From: Methanothrix sp.
Lineage (GTDB): Archaea; Halobacteriota; Methanosarcinia; Methanotrichales; Methanotrichaceae
Direction of reading: 5' to 3'
Length of the DNA stretch: 10,213 nucleotides
Assembly (NCBI GenBank): GCA_012798025.1
Contig: JAAZNX010000167.1
Coordinates: forward strand, 1-10,213
The notes under the pieces are model-generated. The model worked only from the letters and a program-made list of their open reading frames with translations, searched no databases and was not told where the DNA came from. A program made the translations under genes and the position numbers. Below, one piece after another: positions 1 to 8,205 of the stretch (position 1 is the first letter of the stretch; every line of letters starts with the position of its first letter).

Positions 1-1609
1 CGAACTCCTCGCTTCTGGGCTCTGCACCGATGACCCCACGCCCGCCACGACGCTGCATGCGGTAGGCTGTGATAGGCTTCCTCTTGATGTACACGGAACT
101 GGTGATGGTCACTGCCACGTCTTCATCTTGGATGAGATCCTCTGCTCTAACCTCACCCTCCGCCTCGATGATCTTGGTCCTGCGCTCGTCGCCATATGCC
201 TGGCACAGCTCTCTCAGCTCCTCTTTGATGAGGCCCATGATCTCAAGATCGCTGGAAAGGATCTTCTTCAACTGGGCGATGAGCTTCTCCAGCTCTGCTG
301 CCTCCGAGACGATCTTGTCCTGCTCCAGCCCCGTCAGGCGCTGAAGCCTCATGTCAAGAATGGCTTTTGACTGCTCCTCGCTGAAGGCAAAAGCGTTCAT
401 CAGGGCATCTTTGGCCTCGGCAGGCGAAGCTGCAGCTTTTATTATTCGTATTACTTCATCGATGTTCTTCAGCGCAATTAAGAGGCCTGCCAAGATATGA
501 GCGCGTTTCTCGGCTGCATCCAGATCGAACCTTGTGCGCCTCTCTATAACTTGCGAGCGGTAGTGGATGTACTGCTCAAGGGTCTCTTTCAAAGAGATTG
601 TCTTGGGCAGGCCGTCCACCAGGACCATGTTGTTTATGCCATAGCTGGTCTGCAGCGCAGTATGCTTATGAAGTTGGTTTAAGACCACATGAGCATTGAA
701 TCCACTCTTGACATCGACGACAAGACGTATGCCCTCTTTGTCCGACTCATCCCGAAGATCGGATATGCCTTCCAGTCTGCCTCCCTTTACCATCTCGGCG
801 ATGTCCTCGATCAGCTTAGCCTTGTTCACCTGATAGGGCAGCTCAGTGAAGATTATCTTGGTGCTTTTAGGTCCTTCCTCAATCTCCGATTTCGCCTGCA
901 GCAGTATGCTGCCCCGACCTGTGAGATAAGCGGCCTCAATCCCTGCCCTGCCCACGATGTATCCGCCCGTTGGAAAATCTGGCCCAGGCAGATAGCTCAT
1001 GAGATCGTGCAAGGTTGCTTCTGGCTGGTCGATGAGATGCATGATCGCTCCAGCCAGCTCCTTCAAGTTATGTGGCGGAATGTTAGTGGCCATGCCCACA
1101 GCAATTCCCGTAGAGCCGTTCAAGAGAAGGTTGGGCAGCCTTGCCGGGAGCAAGGATGGCTCTTTCAGCGAGCCGTCGTAGTTGGCTACATAGTCCACGG
1201 TATTTTTCTCAATGTCTGCAAGCATCTCTTCAGCGATCTTGGAGAGCCTAACCTCTGTGTAACGCATGGCTGCAGCAGGATCCCCGTCGATAGAACCGAA
1301 GTTTCCTTGACCATCGATCAGAGGATAACGCATGGAGAAGTCCTGGGCCATTCTGACTATGGTCTCGTAGATGGCCTGATCACCATGGGGATGGTACTTA
1401 CCCATGACATCTCCGACGACGCGTGCAGATTTTTTGTAGGGCTGATCGTGGGTCATGCCCTGCTCGTACATGGCATAGAGTATGCGCCTGTGAACAGGCT
1501 TCAGCCCATCCCGCACATCCGGCAGCGCCCTGCCCACGATCACACTCATAGCATAATCAATATAGGAGGACTTCATCTCCTCGGTGATGTTAACCTGTAC
1601 TTCCGTCAA
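1..1609 (-). CDS. gyrA: DNA gyrase subunit A (partial, 3' end beyond window)
   Basis: This is the breakage-reunion subunit of DNA gyrase, which pairs with GyrB to introduce negative supercoils using ATP. About 536 codons are visible. They include the N-terminal [20 protein letters not shown] block (residues 14-33), the winged-helix KYHPHGD motif (71-77), the active-site Arg-Tyr pair R116-Y117 in AAAMRYTE, and the GyrA-box QRRGGRG at 35-55 (about residues 519-525). The GyrA-box separates gyrase from topoisomerase IV ParC. The C-terminal DNA-wrapping beta-pinwheel lies off the left edge. The start is taken as TTG (1607-1609). It sits 3-4 nt after GAGGTGG, which overlaps the gyrB stop codon, and the next in-frame ATG is residue 12, inside conserved sequence. 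It lies 8 nt after gyrB and is surely co-transcribed and translationally coupled. The positions equivalent to E. coli Ser83 and Asp87 are Gln78 and Glu82. Known background: euryarchaeal gyrases derive from bacteria. Confidence 0.97.
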   Translation of the reverse strand, partial: MTEVQVNITEEMKSSYIDYAMSVIVGRALPDVRDGLKPVHRRILYAMYEQGMTHDQPYKKSARVVGDVMGKYHPHGDQAIYETIVRMAQDFSMRYPLIDGQGNFGSIDGDPAAAMRYTEVRLSKIAEEMLADIEKNTVDYVANYDGSLKEPSLLPARLPNLLLNGSTGIAVGMATNIPPHNLKELAGAIMHLIDQPEATLHDLMSYLPGPDFPTGGYIVGRAGIEAAYLTGRGSILLQAKSEIEEGPKSTKIIFTELPYQVNKAKLIEDIAEMVKGGRLEGISDLRDESDKEGIRLVVDVKSGFNAHVVLNQLHKHTALQTSYGINNMVLVDGLPKTISLKETLEQYIHYRSQVIERRTRFDLDAAEKRAHILAGLLIALKNIDEVIRIIKAAASPAEAKDALMNAFAFSEEQSKAILDMRLQRLTGLEQDKIVSEAAELEKLIAQLKKILSSDLEIMGLIKEELRELCQAYGDERRTKIIEAEGEVRAEDLIQDEDVAVTITSSVYIKRKPITAYRMQRRGGRGVIGAEPRSEEF

Positions 1610-1612
1610 GAG

Positions 1613-1617
1613 CCACC

Positions 1618-1619
<2 letters not shown>
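1613..1619 (-). promoter_or_regulatory. Shine-Dalgarno of gyrA, overlapping the gyrB stop
   Basis: On the minus strand the sequence reads TGAGGTGGCTC then TTG. The TGA is the gyrB stop, and GAGGTG matches the archaeal 16S anti-Shine-Dalgarno end. Stop and ribosome-binding site share bases, which suggests re-initiation coupling and fixes the TTG start of gyrA. Confidence 0.8.
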
Positions 1620-3516
<1,897 letters not shown>

Positions 3517-3561
3517 TTAAGCCCCCTGAATAATTAGGACCTCAATCAAATGACTTGAGAA

Positions 3562-3577
3562 GATATAAGCCTTTCCC
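3562..3577 (-). promoter_or_regulatory. BRE/TATA promoter of gyrB-gyrA
   Basis: The minus strand reads GGGAAAGGCTTATATC: a purine-rich BRE-like element followed by a TATA box (CTTATATC, 3562-3569). A start of transcription about 25 nt downstream would fall near 3541, giving a leader of roughly 30 nt before the gyrB TTG. A second AT-rich element (GATATATTTAAG, about 3578-3589) lies just upstream and could be an alternative box. This is a motif call only. Confidence 0.6.
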
Positions 3578-3666
3578 TTAAATATATCAGTCGATTTTAT
3601 TTTATTTGGCACGAAGGGAAGCACCGAAGGGCATATTCGAATTTTACCTGCTATCGCCATTGCTAA

Positions 3667-3738
3667 AGCCAAGGTCCGGATTCGAACCGGAGTGGTAATG
3701 CTCTGCAGGCATTTGCGTAGCCGCTCCGCCACCTTGGC
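3667..3738 (-). tRNA. tRNA-Cys (GCA)
   Basis: The 72-nt sequence folds as a full cloverleaf. The acceptor stem is GCCAAGG/CCTTGGC, with a three-pair D stem (GCG/CGC) and anticodon stem AATGC/GCATT. The anticodon loop CTGCAGA gives anticodon GCA. The T stem is TCCGG/CCGGA with loop TTCGAAT. The discriminator base is U73, the classical cysteine identity base. Positions 13 and 22 form a G-A mismatch, in line with the unusual 13:22 pairing known for tRNA-Cys. There is no intron and no encoded CCA. In methanogens this tRNA may be charged directly by CysRS or indirectly through phosphoserine (SepRS/SepCysS); the window does not show which. It lies between tfb and gyrB on the same strand. Confidence 0.96.
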
Positions 3739-3772
3739 ATTGTTCTGTGCGTCTGAGACTAACCCAACTCAA

Positions 3773-3788
3773 TCCTTAAACCTTTTAC
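3773..3788 (-). promoter_or_regulatory. Putative TATA promoter of tRNA-Cys
   Basis: The minus strand reads CGTAAAAGGTTTAAGGA about 35-50 nt upstream of the tRNA 5' end. It has an A-rich BRE-like part and TTTAAGGA as TATA. The spacing predicts a transcript start about 10 nt before the mature tRNA, which is usual for archaeal tRNA genes. It suggests transcription independent of tfb. Confidence 0.5.
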
Positions 3789-3820
3789 GGTCAGGGCCAC
3801 CCGTCAGTTCAGATTGAACG

Positions 3821-3857
3821 CCAAAAAAAGTTCAGGTCAAAGCCCAAATGAAAAAAT
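3821..3857 (-). terminator. Poly-T terminator downstream of gar1-tfb
   Basis: Just after the tfb stop the minus strand carries two T-runs, T6 at 3851-3856 and T7 at 3823-3829. Archaeal intrinsic termination depends mainly on such U-tracts. They lie between the tfb stop and the tRNA-Cys promoter and would separate the two units. A short inverted repeat, GTTCA-GAT-TGAAC (3807-3819), lies just beyond them. Confidence 0.55.
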
Positions 3858-3868
3858 AGAGATAAACC

Positions 3869-4882
3869 TCACAGGATTATCTCTATATCCAGCTCTTCTG
3901 CCAGCTCTTTGTAGCGGTTCCTGATGGTGACTTCCGTCACTCCTGCGACGTCTGCAACCTCCCTCTGGGTGCGCCGGTCTCCGCATAGGATCGATGCGAT
4001 GTAGATTGCGGCTGCGGCCACGCCAGTTGGGCCACGGCCAGAGGTTAGCTCCTTTTCTGCTGCCTGCCTCAAGATCTCTATCCCCTTGGCCTGCACCTCC
4101 CCTTTCAGGTTCAGGCCGGAGCAAAACCTGGGAATGTAGTCGATGGGGCTTGTGGGCATGAGCTTCAGCGCCAGCTCACGCGAGACGAACCTGTAGGTCC
4201 TGCCGATCTCCTTTCTGGAGACCCTGGAGACTTCTGCGATCTCGTCGAGCGTTCGAGGAACATTGCACTGACGACATGCTGCATAAAGTGCAGCCGCAGC
4301 AACACCTTCAATGCTCCTCCCACGAATGAGGTTTTTGTCTACAGCTTTGCGATAGACAACGGCGGCTGTCTCCCGCACGTTTCTGGACAGGCCCAGGGCG
4401 GATGCCATTCTGTCCAGCTCCGAGAGTGCAAAGGCAAGGTTGCGCTCCGTGGCATTGCTGACCCGGATTCGCCGCTGCCATTTCCTCAGCCGATATAGCT
4501 GAGCCCTGTTCTTCGAGGAGATGGTCTTGCCATACGAATCTCGGTTTCTCCAGTCTATCATGGTGGAGAGGCCCTTATCGTGGATGGTGTAAGTCATGGG
4601 CGCACCGACCCTAGACCTCTTCATGCGCTGGTCATGATCAAAGGCCCGCCACTCAGGCCCTTGGTCAATGAAGTTCTCGTCGATAACGAGGCCGCAATCA
4701 GAACATACAAGCTCCGCTCGTTCATAGTCGCGCACCAGGGTGTGGCTACCGCACTCTGGGCACACCACAGTGAACTTTTCGAACTCGTCTACTTTCTCCT
4801 TCTCTCGCTTGAGCCGGGTTCTCTCCTTTAGCTTCTCCGGCTCCACTCTTTCTATCTCTCTCAGCTTCTCAATCTCTTCCAC
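3869..4882 (-). CDS. tfb: Transcription initiation factor TFB (TFIIB homologue)
   Basis: This is the archaeal TFIIB. It binds the TBP-TATA complex and the BRE, recruits RNA polymerase and positions its active site. The product is 337 aa. A charged Lys/Glu-rich extension (1-38) precedes a zinc ribbon with C41-x2-C44 and C60-x2-C63. The B-finger/linker (about 67-115) carries the invariant [19 protein letters not shown]. Two cyclin-fold repeats follow, marked by [19 protein letters not shown] (187-205) and [19 protein letters not shown] (281-299). A BRE-reading helix-turn-helix lies at about 305-325 ([19 protein letters not shown]). All key parts are intact, so this is a housekeeping TFB and not a degenerate paralogue. 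The start is GTG (4880-4882), 8-9 nt after GGGGAGA. The first codons overlap the 3' end of gar1 by 22 nt, which indicates translational coupling. Confidence 0.99.
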   Translation of the reverse strand: MEEIEKLREIERVEPEKLKERTRLKREKEKVDEFEKFTVVCPECGSHTLVRDYERAELVCSDCGLVIDENFIDQGPEWRAFDHDQRMKRSRVGAPMTYTIHDKGLSTMIDWRNRDSYGKTISSKNRAQLYRLRKWQRRIRVSNATERNLAFALSELDRMASALGLSRNVRETAAVVYRKAVDKNLIRGRSIEGVAAAALYAACRQCNVPRTLDEIAEVSRVSRKEIGRTYRFVSRELALKLMPTSPIDYIPRFCSGLNLKGEVQAKGIEILRQAAEKELTSGRGPTGVAAAAIYIASILCGDRRTQREVADVAGVTEVTIRNRYKELAEELDIEIIL

Positions 4883-5145
4883 TTGCTATCTCTCCCCGAC
4901 GCCTCGTCGACATAGAGCTTCTTTCCGACGTGGGCAGCGGCATCTACTCCTCTAATTGGTCGAACGATGATGTACGGATGCAAAATTGGGCCGAATATAT
5001 CGAAAACTTTTCCGACCCGGGTTCTCTTCTGATCCACAACCCAGGAATTCGTTCTGGGGATGCTGGCCTCGCTTCCATCAATTTGTTCGCCGCGGACAAT
5101 CAGTCTCTTCTGCACTACATGAAGCGCGGTGCCTAATCTCTTCAA
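4861..5145 (-). CDS. gar1: H/ACA RNP protein Gar1
   Basis: Archaeal Gar1 binds the Cbf5 pseudouridine synthase in H/ACA guide-RNA particles and helps substrate turnover during rRNA pseudouridylation. The product is 94 aa, the normal archaeal length. It is a small beta-barrel with the signature [10 protein letters not shown] (44-53) and a basic tail ending KWKRLRS. The start is TTG (5143-5145), placed by GAGGTGG four bases upstream; an in-frame TGA (residues of TGAGGTGG) excludes a longer form. The Gar1-TFB gene pair is a recurrent arrangement in Euryarchaeota, as far as I know. The 22-nt overlap with tfb and the shared promoter show one operon. It is divergent from the NOG1-like gene, with 119 bp between the two starts. 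Confidence 0.95.
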   Translation of the reverse strand: MKRLGTALHVVQKRLIVRGEQIDGSEASIPRTNSWVVDQKRTRVGKVFDIFGPILHPYIIVRPIRGVDAAAHVGKKLYVDEASGRDSKWKRLRS

Positions 5146-5149
5146 CAGG

Positions 5150-5156
5150 CCACCTC
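5150..5156 (-). promoter_or_regulatory. Shine-Dalgarno of gar1 (decides a TTG start)
   Basis: The minus strand reads TGAGGTGGCCTG then TTG. The nine bases TGAGGTGGC are identical to those before the gyrA TTG. The core GAGGTG pairs with the 16S 3' end, and an in-frame TGA within it closes the frame upstream. Confidence 0.75.
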
Positions 5157-5168
5157 ATCTATATAGAT
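5157..5168 (+). repeat. 12-bp perfect palindrome at the gar1 transcript start
   Basis: ATCTATATAGAT is its own reverse complement. It sits between the gar1 TATA box (5178-5186) and the gar1 Shine-Dalgarno (5150-5156), where RNA polymerase would initiate. It may be a regulator site or simply AT-rich initiation-region sequence. Confidence 0.4.
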
Positions 5169-5177
5169 ATAGAAGTA

Positions 5178-5192
5178 GTATTTAAGCCTTCC
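5178..5192 (-). promoter_or_regulatory. BRE/TATA promoter of gar1-tfb
   Basis: The minus strand reads GGAAGGCTTAAATAC, a near-consensus archaeal BRE plus TATA box. Initiation about 26 nt downstream would fall near 5156. That leaves an extremely short leader that is essentially only the Shine-Dalgarno before the gar1 TTG. Confidence 0.7.
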
Positions 5193-5225
5193 GAAAACAT
5201 TTTATTTGGCAACTGCCCAACGCAG

Positions 5226-5239
5226 CCTAAAGATTTATC
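5226..5239 (+). promoter_or_regulatory. BRE/TATA promoter of the NOG1-like gene
   Basis: CCTAAAGATTTATC fits a BRE-like element followed by a TATA box (5232-5239). The box centre is about 29 nt before the ATG at 5265. The predicted transcript therefore begins within a few bases of the start codon, and no good Shine-Dalgarno is seen. This points to a leaderless mRNA. Confidence 0.55.
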
Positions 5240-5264
5240 TGCATTTGCCGGTAACTTATGGTTA

Positions 5265-6203
5265 ATGTTCGAGCAGCTTCCCACTGTACCCACCTCGCAG
5301 GAGCTTTTGGACAAAGCATTCAGGCGCGCCTCTCGAGCTGAGGATAACGAGTCAATGGTCCAAAATGCTGGCAATATAATCTCTGACAACCTGTCCAACC
5401 TGGTGCGAAAATTTCCATCGTTCGAGCGCTTGCCGCCGTTCTACAGGGAGATGGCAGACATAATTGTGGGCGTTGATGCCATGAGAATCAGCCTCTCTCG
5501 TCTGGCCTGGGCATCTAAGCAAGCCAGACAAATCACAAAGGACTGCATAGGCAAGATGAAGCGCTCAAGGGTCCAGGACAGCACCCAACTCAGAAAGGCG
5601 GCCTTCGGGCGCTTCTCTTCTGTCATGAAGTCCGTTGAGAAAGATCTGGTATTCCTGAACGATGCCAGAAATATGCTCCGCAAGATGCCGACCATCGATC
5701 CGACGCTGCCAACAGTCCTCATAGCCGGTTACCCAAACGTCGGCAAGTCGAGCTTCATCACTCAGGTCACCGGCGCACGACCTGAGGTTGCAAGCTATCC
5801 TTTCACTACACGAGGGATCTATGTGGGCCACTTTTATAGAGGTGATCAGAAATATCAGGTTGTGGACACTCCCGGGCTGCTTGACCGCCCTTTGGAGGAG
5901 CGAAATGAGATAGAACGCCAGACAATGGCAGCACTGAACCATCTGCAAGGAGTTGTGCTCTACATCCTCGATCCAAGCGACCACTGCGGTTATCCCCTGC
6001 GATCCCAGCTTCGGCTGGCTGAAGATCTTAAGAGCTCGCTTAAGCTTCCGATCGTGGTGGTAGCCAATAAAGCAGATATTCTGAGATACGAAAGCGTTCC
6101 AGGGATGTCCACTGAAACAGGCCAGGGCGTAAATGAGGTATTGGAGATGCTCGTTTCTCTGTTGAGGAGCAAAAGGCCAGACAAATCTCGAACGGATGTC
6201 TAG
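5265..6203 (+). CDS. NOG1-like (Obg/TrmE-Era class) ribosome-assembly GTPase
   Basis: This is a P-loop GTPase of 312 aa resembling archaeal NOG1, implicated in large-subunit biogenesis. A helical N-terminal part (1-145) is followed by the GTPase domain: G1 GYPNVGKSS (155-163), G2 threonines in YPFTTRGIYVG (178-188), G3 DTPG (201-204), G4 NKAD (268-271) and G5 STETG (282-286). The DPSDHCGYPLRSQ stretch (236-248) resembles the NOG1-specific DPS-x2-CG-Y motif. It lacks the long C-terminal extension of eukaryotic NOG1, which is normal for archaea. The frame stays open upstream to 4986, but that part is antisense to gar1 and lacks family similarity. The ATG at 5265 (MFEQLPTVPTSQELLDKAF) gives the expected N-terminus, and it lies right after a TATA box. 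The gene converges on the DUF1699-like gene with 15 nt between stops. Confidence 0.93.
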   Translation: MFEQLPTVPTSQELLDKAFRRASRAEDNESMVQNAGNIISDNLSNLVRKFPSFERLPPFYREMADIIVGVDAMRISLSRLAWASKQARQITKDCIGKMKRSRVQDSTQLRKAAFGRFSSVMKSVEKDLVFLNDARNMLRKMPTIDPTLPTVLIAGYPNVGKSSFITQVTGARPEVASYPFTTRGIYVGHFYRGDQKYQVVDTPGLLDRPLEERNEIERQTMAALNHLQGVVLYILDPSDHCGYPLRSQLRLAEDLKSSLKLPIVVVANKADILRYESVPGMSTETGQGVNEVLEMLVSLLRSKRPDKSRTDV

Positions 6204-6218
6204 AGCATATATTTCGCC

Positions 6219-6620
6219 CTAAGATCTCTGCTTGACGATGTACTTTACCAGCTCTGGAGATAGCTTGCTTTCTCTTGAGATCGCGATGGCAATCTCGTCG
6301 TCATTGGCACCACCTGCGCTAAGATTTGATATTTTTTCCAAAATAGCTTCATCGATGCTGTAATACTCATCAATGTCCTTTCTGTGTCCCCAGACGTCCC
6401 CCTCTATGAGTTCAACGCCTTGCAGAGTTAAGAACATCTCGCAGGCCTTGGAAAGAGTCTTGCGATATGATGATGGAACCTGAATTGCTCTGACGCGAGG
6501 ACAGTTCTGAACAAGCTTGAATATATCGGTGTTTGCGGCTCTGAATGCCAGATGAATCATTTGCTCGTTTCTGTTCAGATCATTTATCTCTTTCTTAGAA
6601 CTGACCACCCTAATTCTCAC
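6219..6620 (-). CDS. DUF1699-like archaeal protein of unknown function
   Basis: The product is a 133-aa soluble protein without signal peptide or membrane segment. It begins MRIRVVSSKKEINDLN and contains AIQVPSSYRKTLSKAC (45-60) and an acidic GDVWGHRKDIDEYY (74-87). These resemble the DUF1699 family that I recall from methanogenic archaea; the recollection cannot be verified here. The C-terminal part looks like a small helical module (SAGGANDDEIAIAISRESKLSPELVKYIV), possibly helix-turn-helix-like. The start is GTG (6618-6620), 6 nt after AGGTGA. An ATG just upstream is in another frame and terminates at once. No function can be assigned. Confidence 0.85.
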   Translation of the reverse strand: MRIRVVSSKKEINDLNRNEQMIHLAFRAANTDIFKLVQNCPRVRAIQVPSSYRKTLSKACEMFLTLQGVELIEGDVWGHRKDIDEYYSIDEAILEKISNLSAGGANDDEIAIAISRESKLSPELVKYIVKQRS

Positions 6621-6807
6621 AATTCATCACCTTCACATATACTTCAAACACTGTCGCAAGCCTCGCTCTATTTTCATACATATAAGGCTATTCGTCAAGA
6701 GCATCAATGCTCAATTCAAGCAATATGAATTTTATCCTGCCATGGATAGCGATTAACTAATTTTCAATTAATATTTGCAATGGATTTGAGATGGAATGTG
6801 CCTTGAG
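6621..6807. other. AT-rich intergenic stretch without a gene
   Basis: This is the space between the DUF1699-like start and the methyltransferase stop. It holds the TATA candidate above and a short perfect inverted repeat GAGCAT-CA-ATGCTC (6699-6712). A further AT-rich stretch around 6755-6780 has no long T-run in either direction. I see no RNA gene or ORF of note. Confidence 0.6.
6679..6686 (-). promoter_or_regulatory. Putative TATA box of the DUF1699-like gene
   Basis: The minus strand reads CTTATATG within GCCTTATATGTATG. Initiation would fall near 6655, giving a leader of about 35 nt before the GTG at 6620. The BRE is poor, so this is a weak call. Confidence 0.4.
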
Positions 6808-7389
6808 TCAGCAGCTGTGCGCGACCTCAAGCCTTAGCACATGAAGCAGCTCGAAGAAGCACCGATGTCTAGCAACATCTCGAACATCCAGCCCCTCTGC
6901 CTCTGCCATGCTTCGCACCTCACGCAATCCTGTCAGGCTGGATATCAGGAGAAGCGCTCTTCCCCCTGGACGGAGATGGCCCGAAAGTCCCTTTAAAAAT
7001 CTGCGAATTGTCCTTCGTCCGTCCTCGCCTCCATCGAGCGCAAAGTTGATCCATTGCTCTGTCCTCTCCAGGTCAGTCGTGGGGAGGTAAGGCGGATTGA
7101 AGAGGATCAGGTCGAACTTCCCTCGCAGGCCTGAAAACAGGTCGGCTCTAACAACCTCAAATCCCTTCGCCTTCACCATCCTGACTGCATGAGGGTTTAT
7201 GTCAGTTGCCAGGATGCTTTTTACCCTTGGCGCCACCTCCTGAGTGATAAGACCACTGCCACAGCCAATTTCCAGTGTCACGTCATCGGCCCCTGCCTCT
7301 TTTAGGGCAGCTCTGAGCAGGAGGTATGTATCTTCTCTTGGTGGATATACCTCGTCAATTTGATACTCTAAGGTCCTCAACAAAGGCAC
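6808..7389 (-). CDS. Mtq2/HemK2-type protein-glutamine N5-methyltransferase
   Basis: This is an S-adenosylmethionine-dependent class I methyltransferase of 193 aa. The visible order is EDTYLLL (19-25, the Mtq2-type N-terminal motif), SAM motif I LEIGCGSG (39-46), TDINP (62-66) and the catalytic NPPY (98-101), which holds the target glutamine amide. The length and early EDTYLLL fit the archaeal/eukaryotic HemK2/Mtq2 branch. That branch methylates the GGQ glutamine of release factor a/eRF1 and works with Trm112. Bacterial PrmC has an extra N-terminal domain. The start is GTG (7387-7389), a few bases after AAGGAG. It lies inside the 3' end of the upstream PLD-like gene (35-nt overlap), so the two are translationally coupled. 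The release-factor substrate is inferred from family. Confidence 0.92.
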   Translation of the reverse strand: MPLLRTLEYQIDEVYPPREDTYLLLRAALKEAGADDVTLEIGCGSGLITQEVAPRVKSILATDINPHAVRMVKAKGFEVVRADLFSGLRGKFDLILFNPPYLPTTDLERTEQWINFALDGGEDGRRTIRRFLKGLSGHLRPGGRALLLISSLTGLREVRSMAEAEGLDVRDVARHRCFFELLHVLRLEVAHSC

Positions 7390-8137
7390 ATATCTCCTTG
7401 AGAATCGCAGGGTCTCTCAACCAGACGCCTGCTTCATAGTTATCATCGATGCCGCCTTTGGTGAGGTTGGCGGAGGTTATGATGGCCTCCCTGCGGTCTA
7501 CCAGATAGATCTTGGCATGAAGCTTATCTACCGGTACGATCTCTCCGCCAAGGGCCGCAACCTCTTCGTGAATGTCATCGCTCATGCCATTTTTATAATC
7601 TACCTCACAGTCGCGCATAAATACCTTAAGCCTTCCTCCTCGGCGGGCGAACTTGTTCAGAGGAGCTTTTATGCGGTTCCATGTCTGCATCTTAATCCAG
7701 GGAGATACTATAATTATTTCAAACTCTGCTCGCTCCAGCATATGAAGGAGATTGTCTTCAAAGGAGTGAACGCCTCTTGAGGGGAATGTGACAAGGAAGC
7801 TGGCATTCGGACTGGTCTTTGGGGATGCAATACAGTCCTCCAAGAATTGTAGTCGCTGAGCTGAAAAGTATCTTTCCTTCTGCTTTGCTGCCCAAAGCTC
7901 CTTCTCCAGCTCTATGGCTCGATCTCTCCATTTTAGCAATTGAGCAAAATCGTGCTGGAGACGATCCATGCTCTCCGTTCTATCTCTCAGATCGTCATGC
8001 AACCTTTGGGCCTCGATCTGCATTTGGCGGCGATCAATTTTCAGCCTTTTGTTGCGGCTGATCTGAAGCTGTATGATGCTGAGAGATACTATCGCAAGTG
8101 CCAGGAAAGCGAGCCATATCTGATACCCCTCCATCAC
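7355..8137 (-). CDS. Membrane-anchored coiled-coil protein with a single-HKD phospholipase D-like domain
   Basis: The product is a 260-aa protein. Residues 7-26 form a hydrophobic segment (IWLAFLALAIVSLSIIQLQI), an N-terminal anchor likely leaving the rest cytosolic because Arg/Lys follow. Residues 30-100 are charged and heptad-like, suggesting a coiled coil. Residues 118-258 resemble a PLD-family fold with EIIIVSPWI (140-148) and one HxKx4D motif, H207-K209-D214, followed by TSAN (221-224). A single HKD implies a dimer to complete the active site, as in Nuc/BfiI-type nucleases. The substrate, nucleic acid or phospholipid, is unknown. The start is GTG at 8137 or the adjacent ATG at 8134. It lies 68 nt after the thermosome gene, beyond a T-rich terminator, and overlaps the methyltransferase gene. 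No clear TATA box of its own is seen. Confidence 0.85.
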   Translation of the reverse strand: MMEGYQIWLAFLALAIVSLSIIQLQISRNKRLKIDRRQMQIEAQRLHDDLRDRTESMDRLQHDFAQLLKWRDRAIELEKELWAAKQKERYFSAQRLQFLEDCIASPKTSPNASFLVTFPSRGVHSFEDNLLHMLERAEFEIIIVSPWIKMQTWNRIKAPLNKFARRGGRLKVFMRDCEVDYKNGMSDDIHEEVAALGGEIVPVDKLHAKIYLVDRREAIITSANLTKGGIDDNYEAGVWLRDPAILKEICAFVEDLRVSN

Positions 8138-8161
8138 ACCATCTCTTCATTAAAAATGCGC

Positions 8162-8185
8162 CAAAAAAAACTAAAAAAGATAAAG
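8162..8185 (-). terminator. Poly-T terminator of the thermosome gene
   Basis: Shortly after the thermosome stop the minus strand reads CTTTATC, then T6, AG, T8, GG. A dense U-tract without a strong hairpin is the usual archaeal intrinsic terminator. Partial read-through could supply the PLD-methyltransferase pair, which lacks an evident promoter. Confidence 0.65.
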
Positions 8186-8205
8186 GAGAGAGATTGCCAT
8201 AGCTT

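Noticed and set aside
3517..3732. Minus-strand 71-codon open frame upstream of gyrB
   Set aside because: It reads straight through the tRNA-Cys gene and the gyrB promoter, so coding is implausible.
4986..5264. 93-codon upstream extension of the NOG1-like GTPase
   Set aside because: It is antisense to gar1 and crosses both promoters. The family N-terminus begins at the ATG at 5265, right after a TATA box.
6699..6712. GAGCAT-CA-ATGCTC inverted repeat as a terminator or RNA
   Set aside because: The stem is short, the loop would be only two bases when fully paired, and no T-run follows on either strand.
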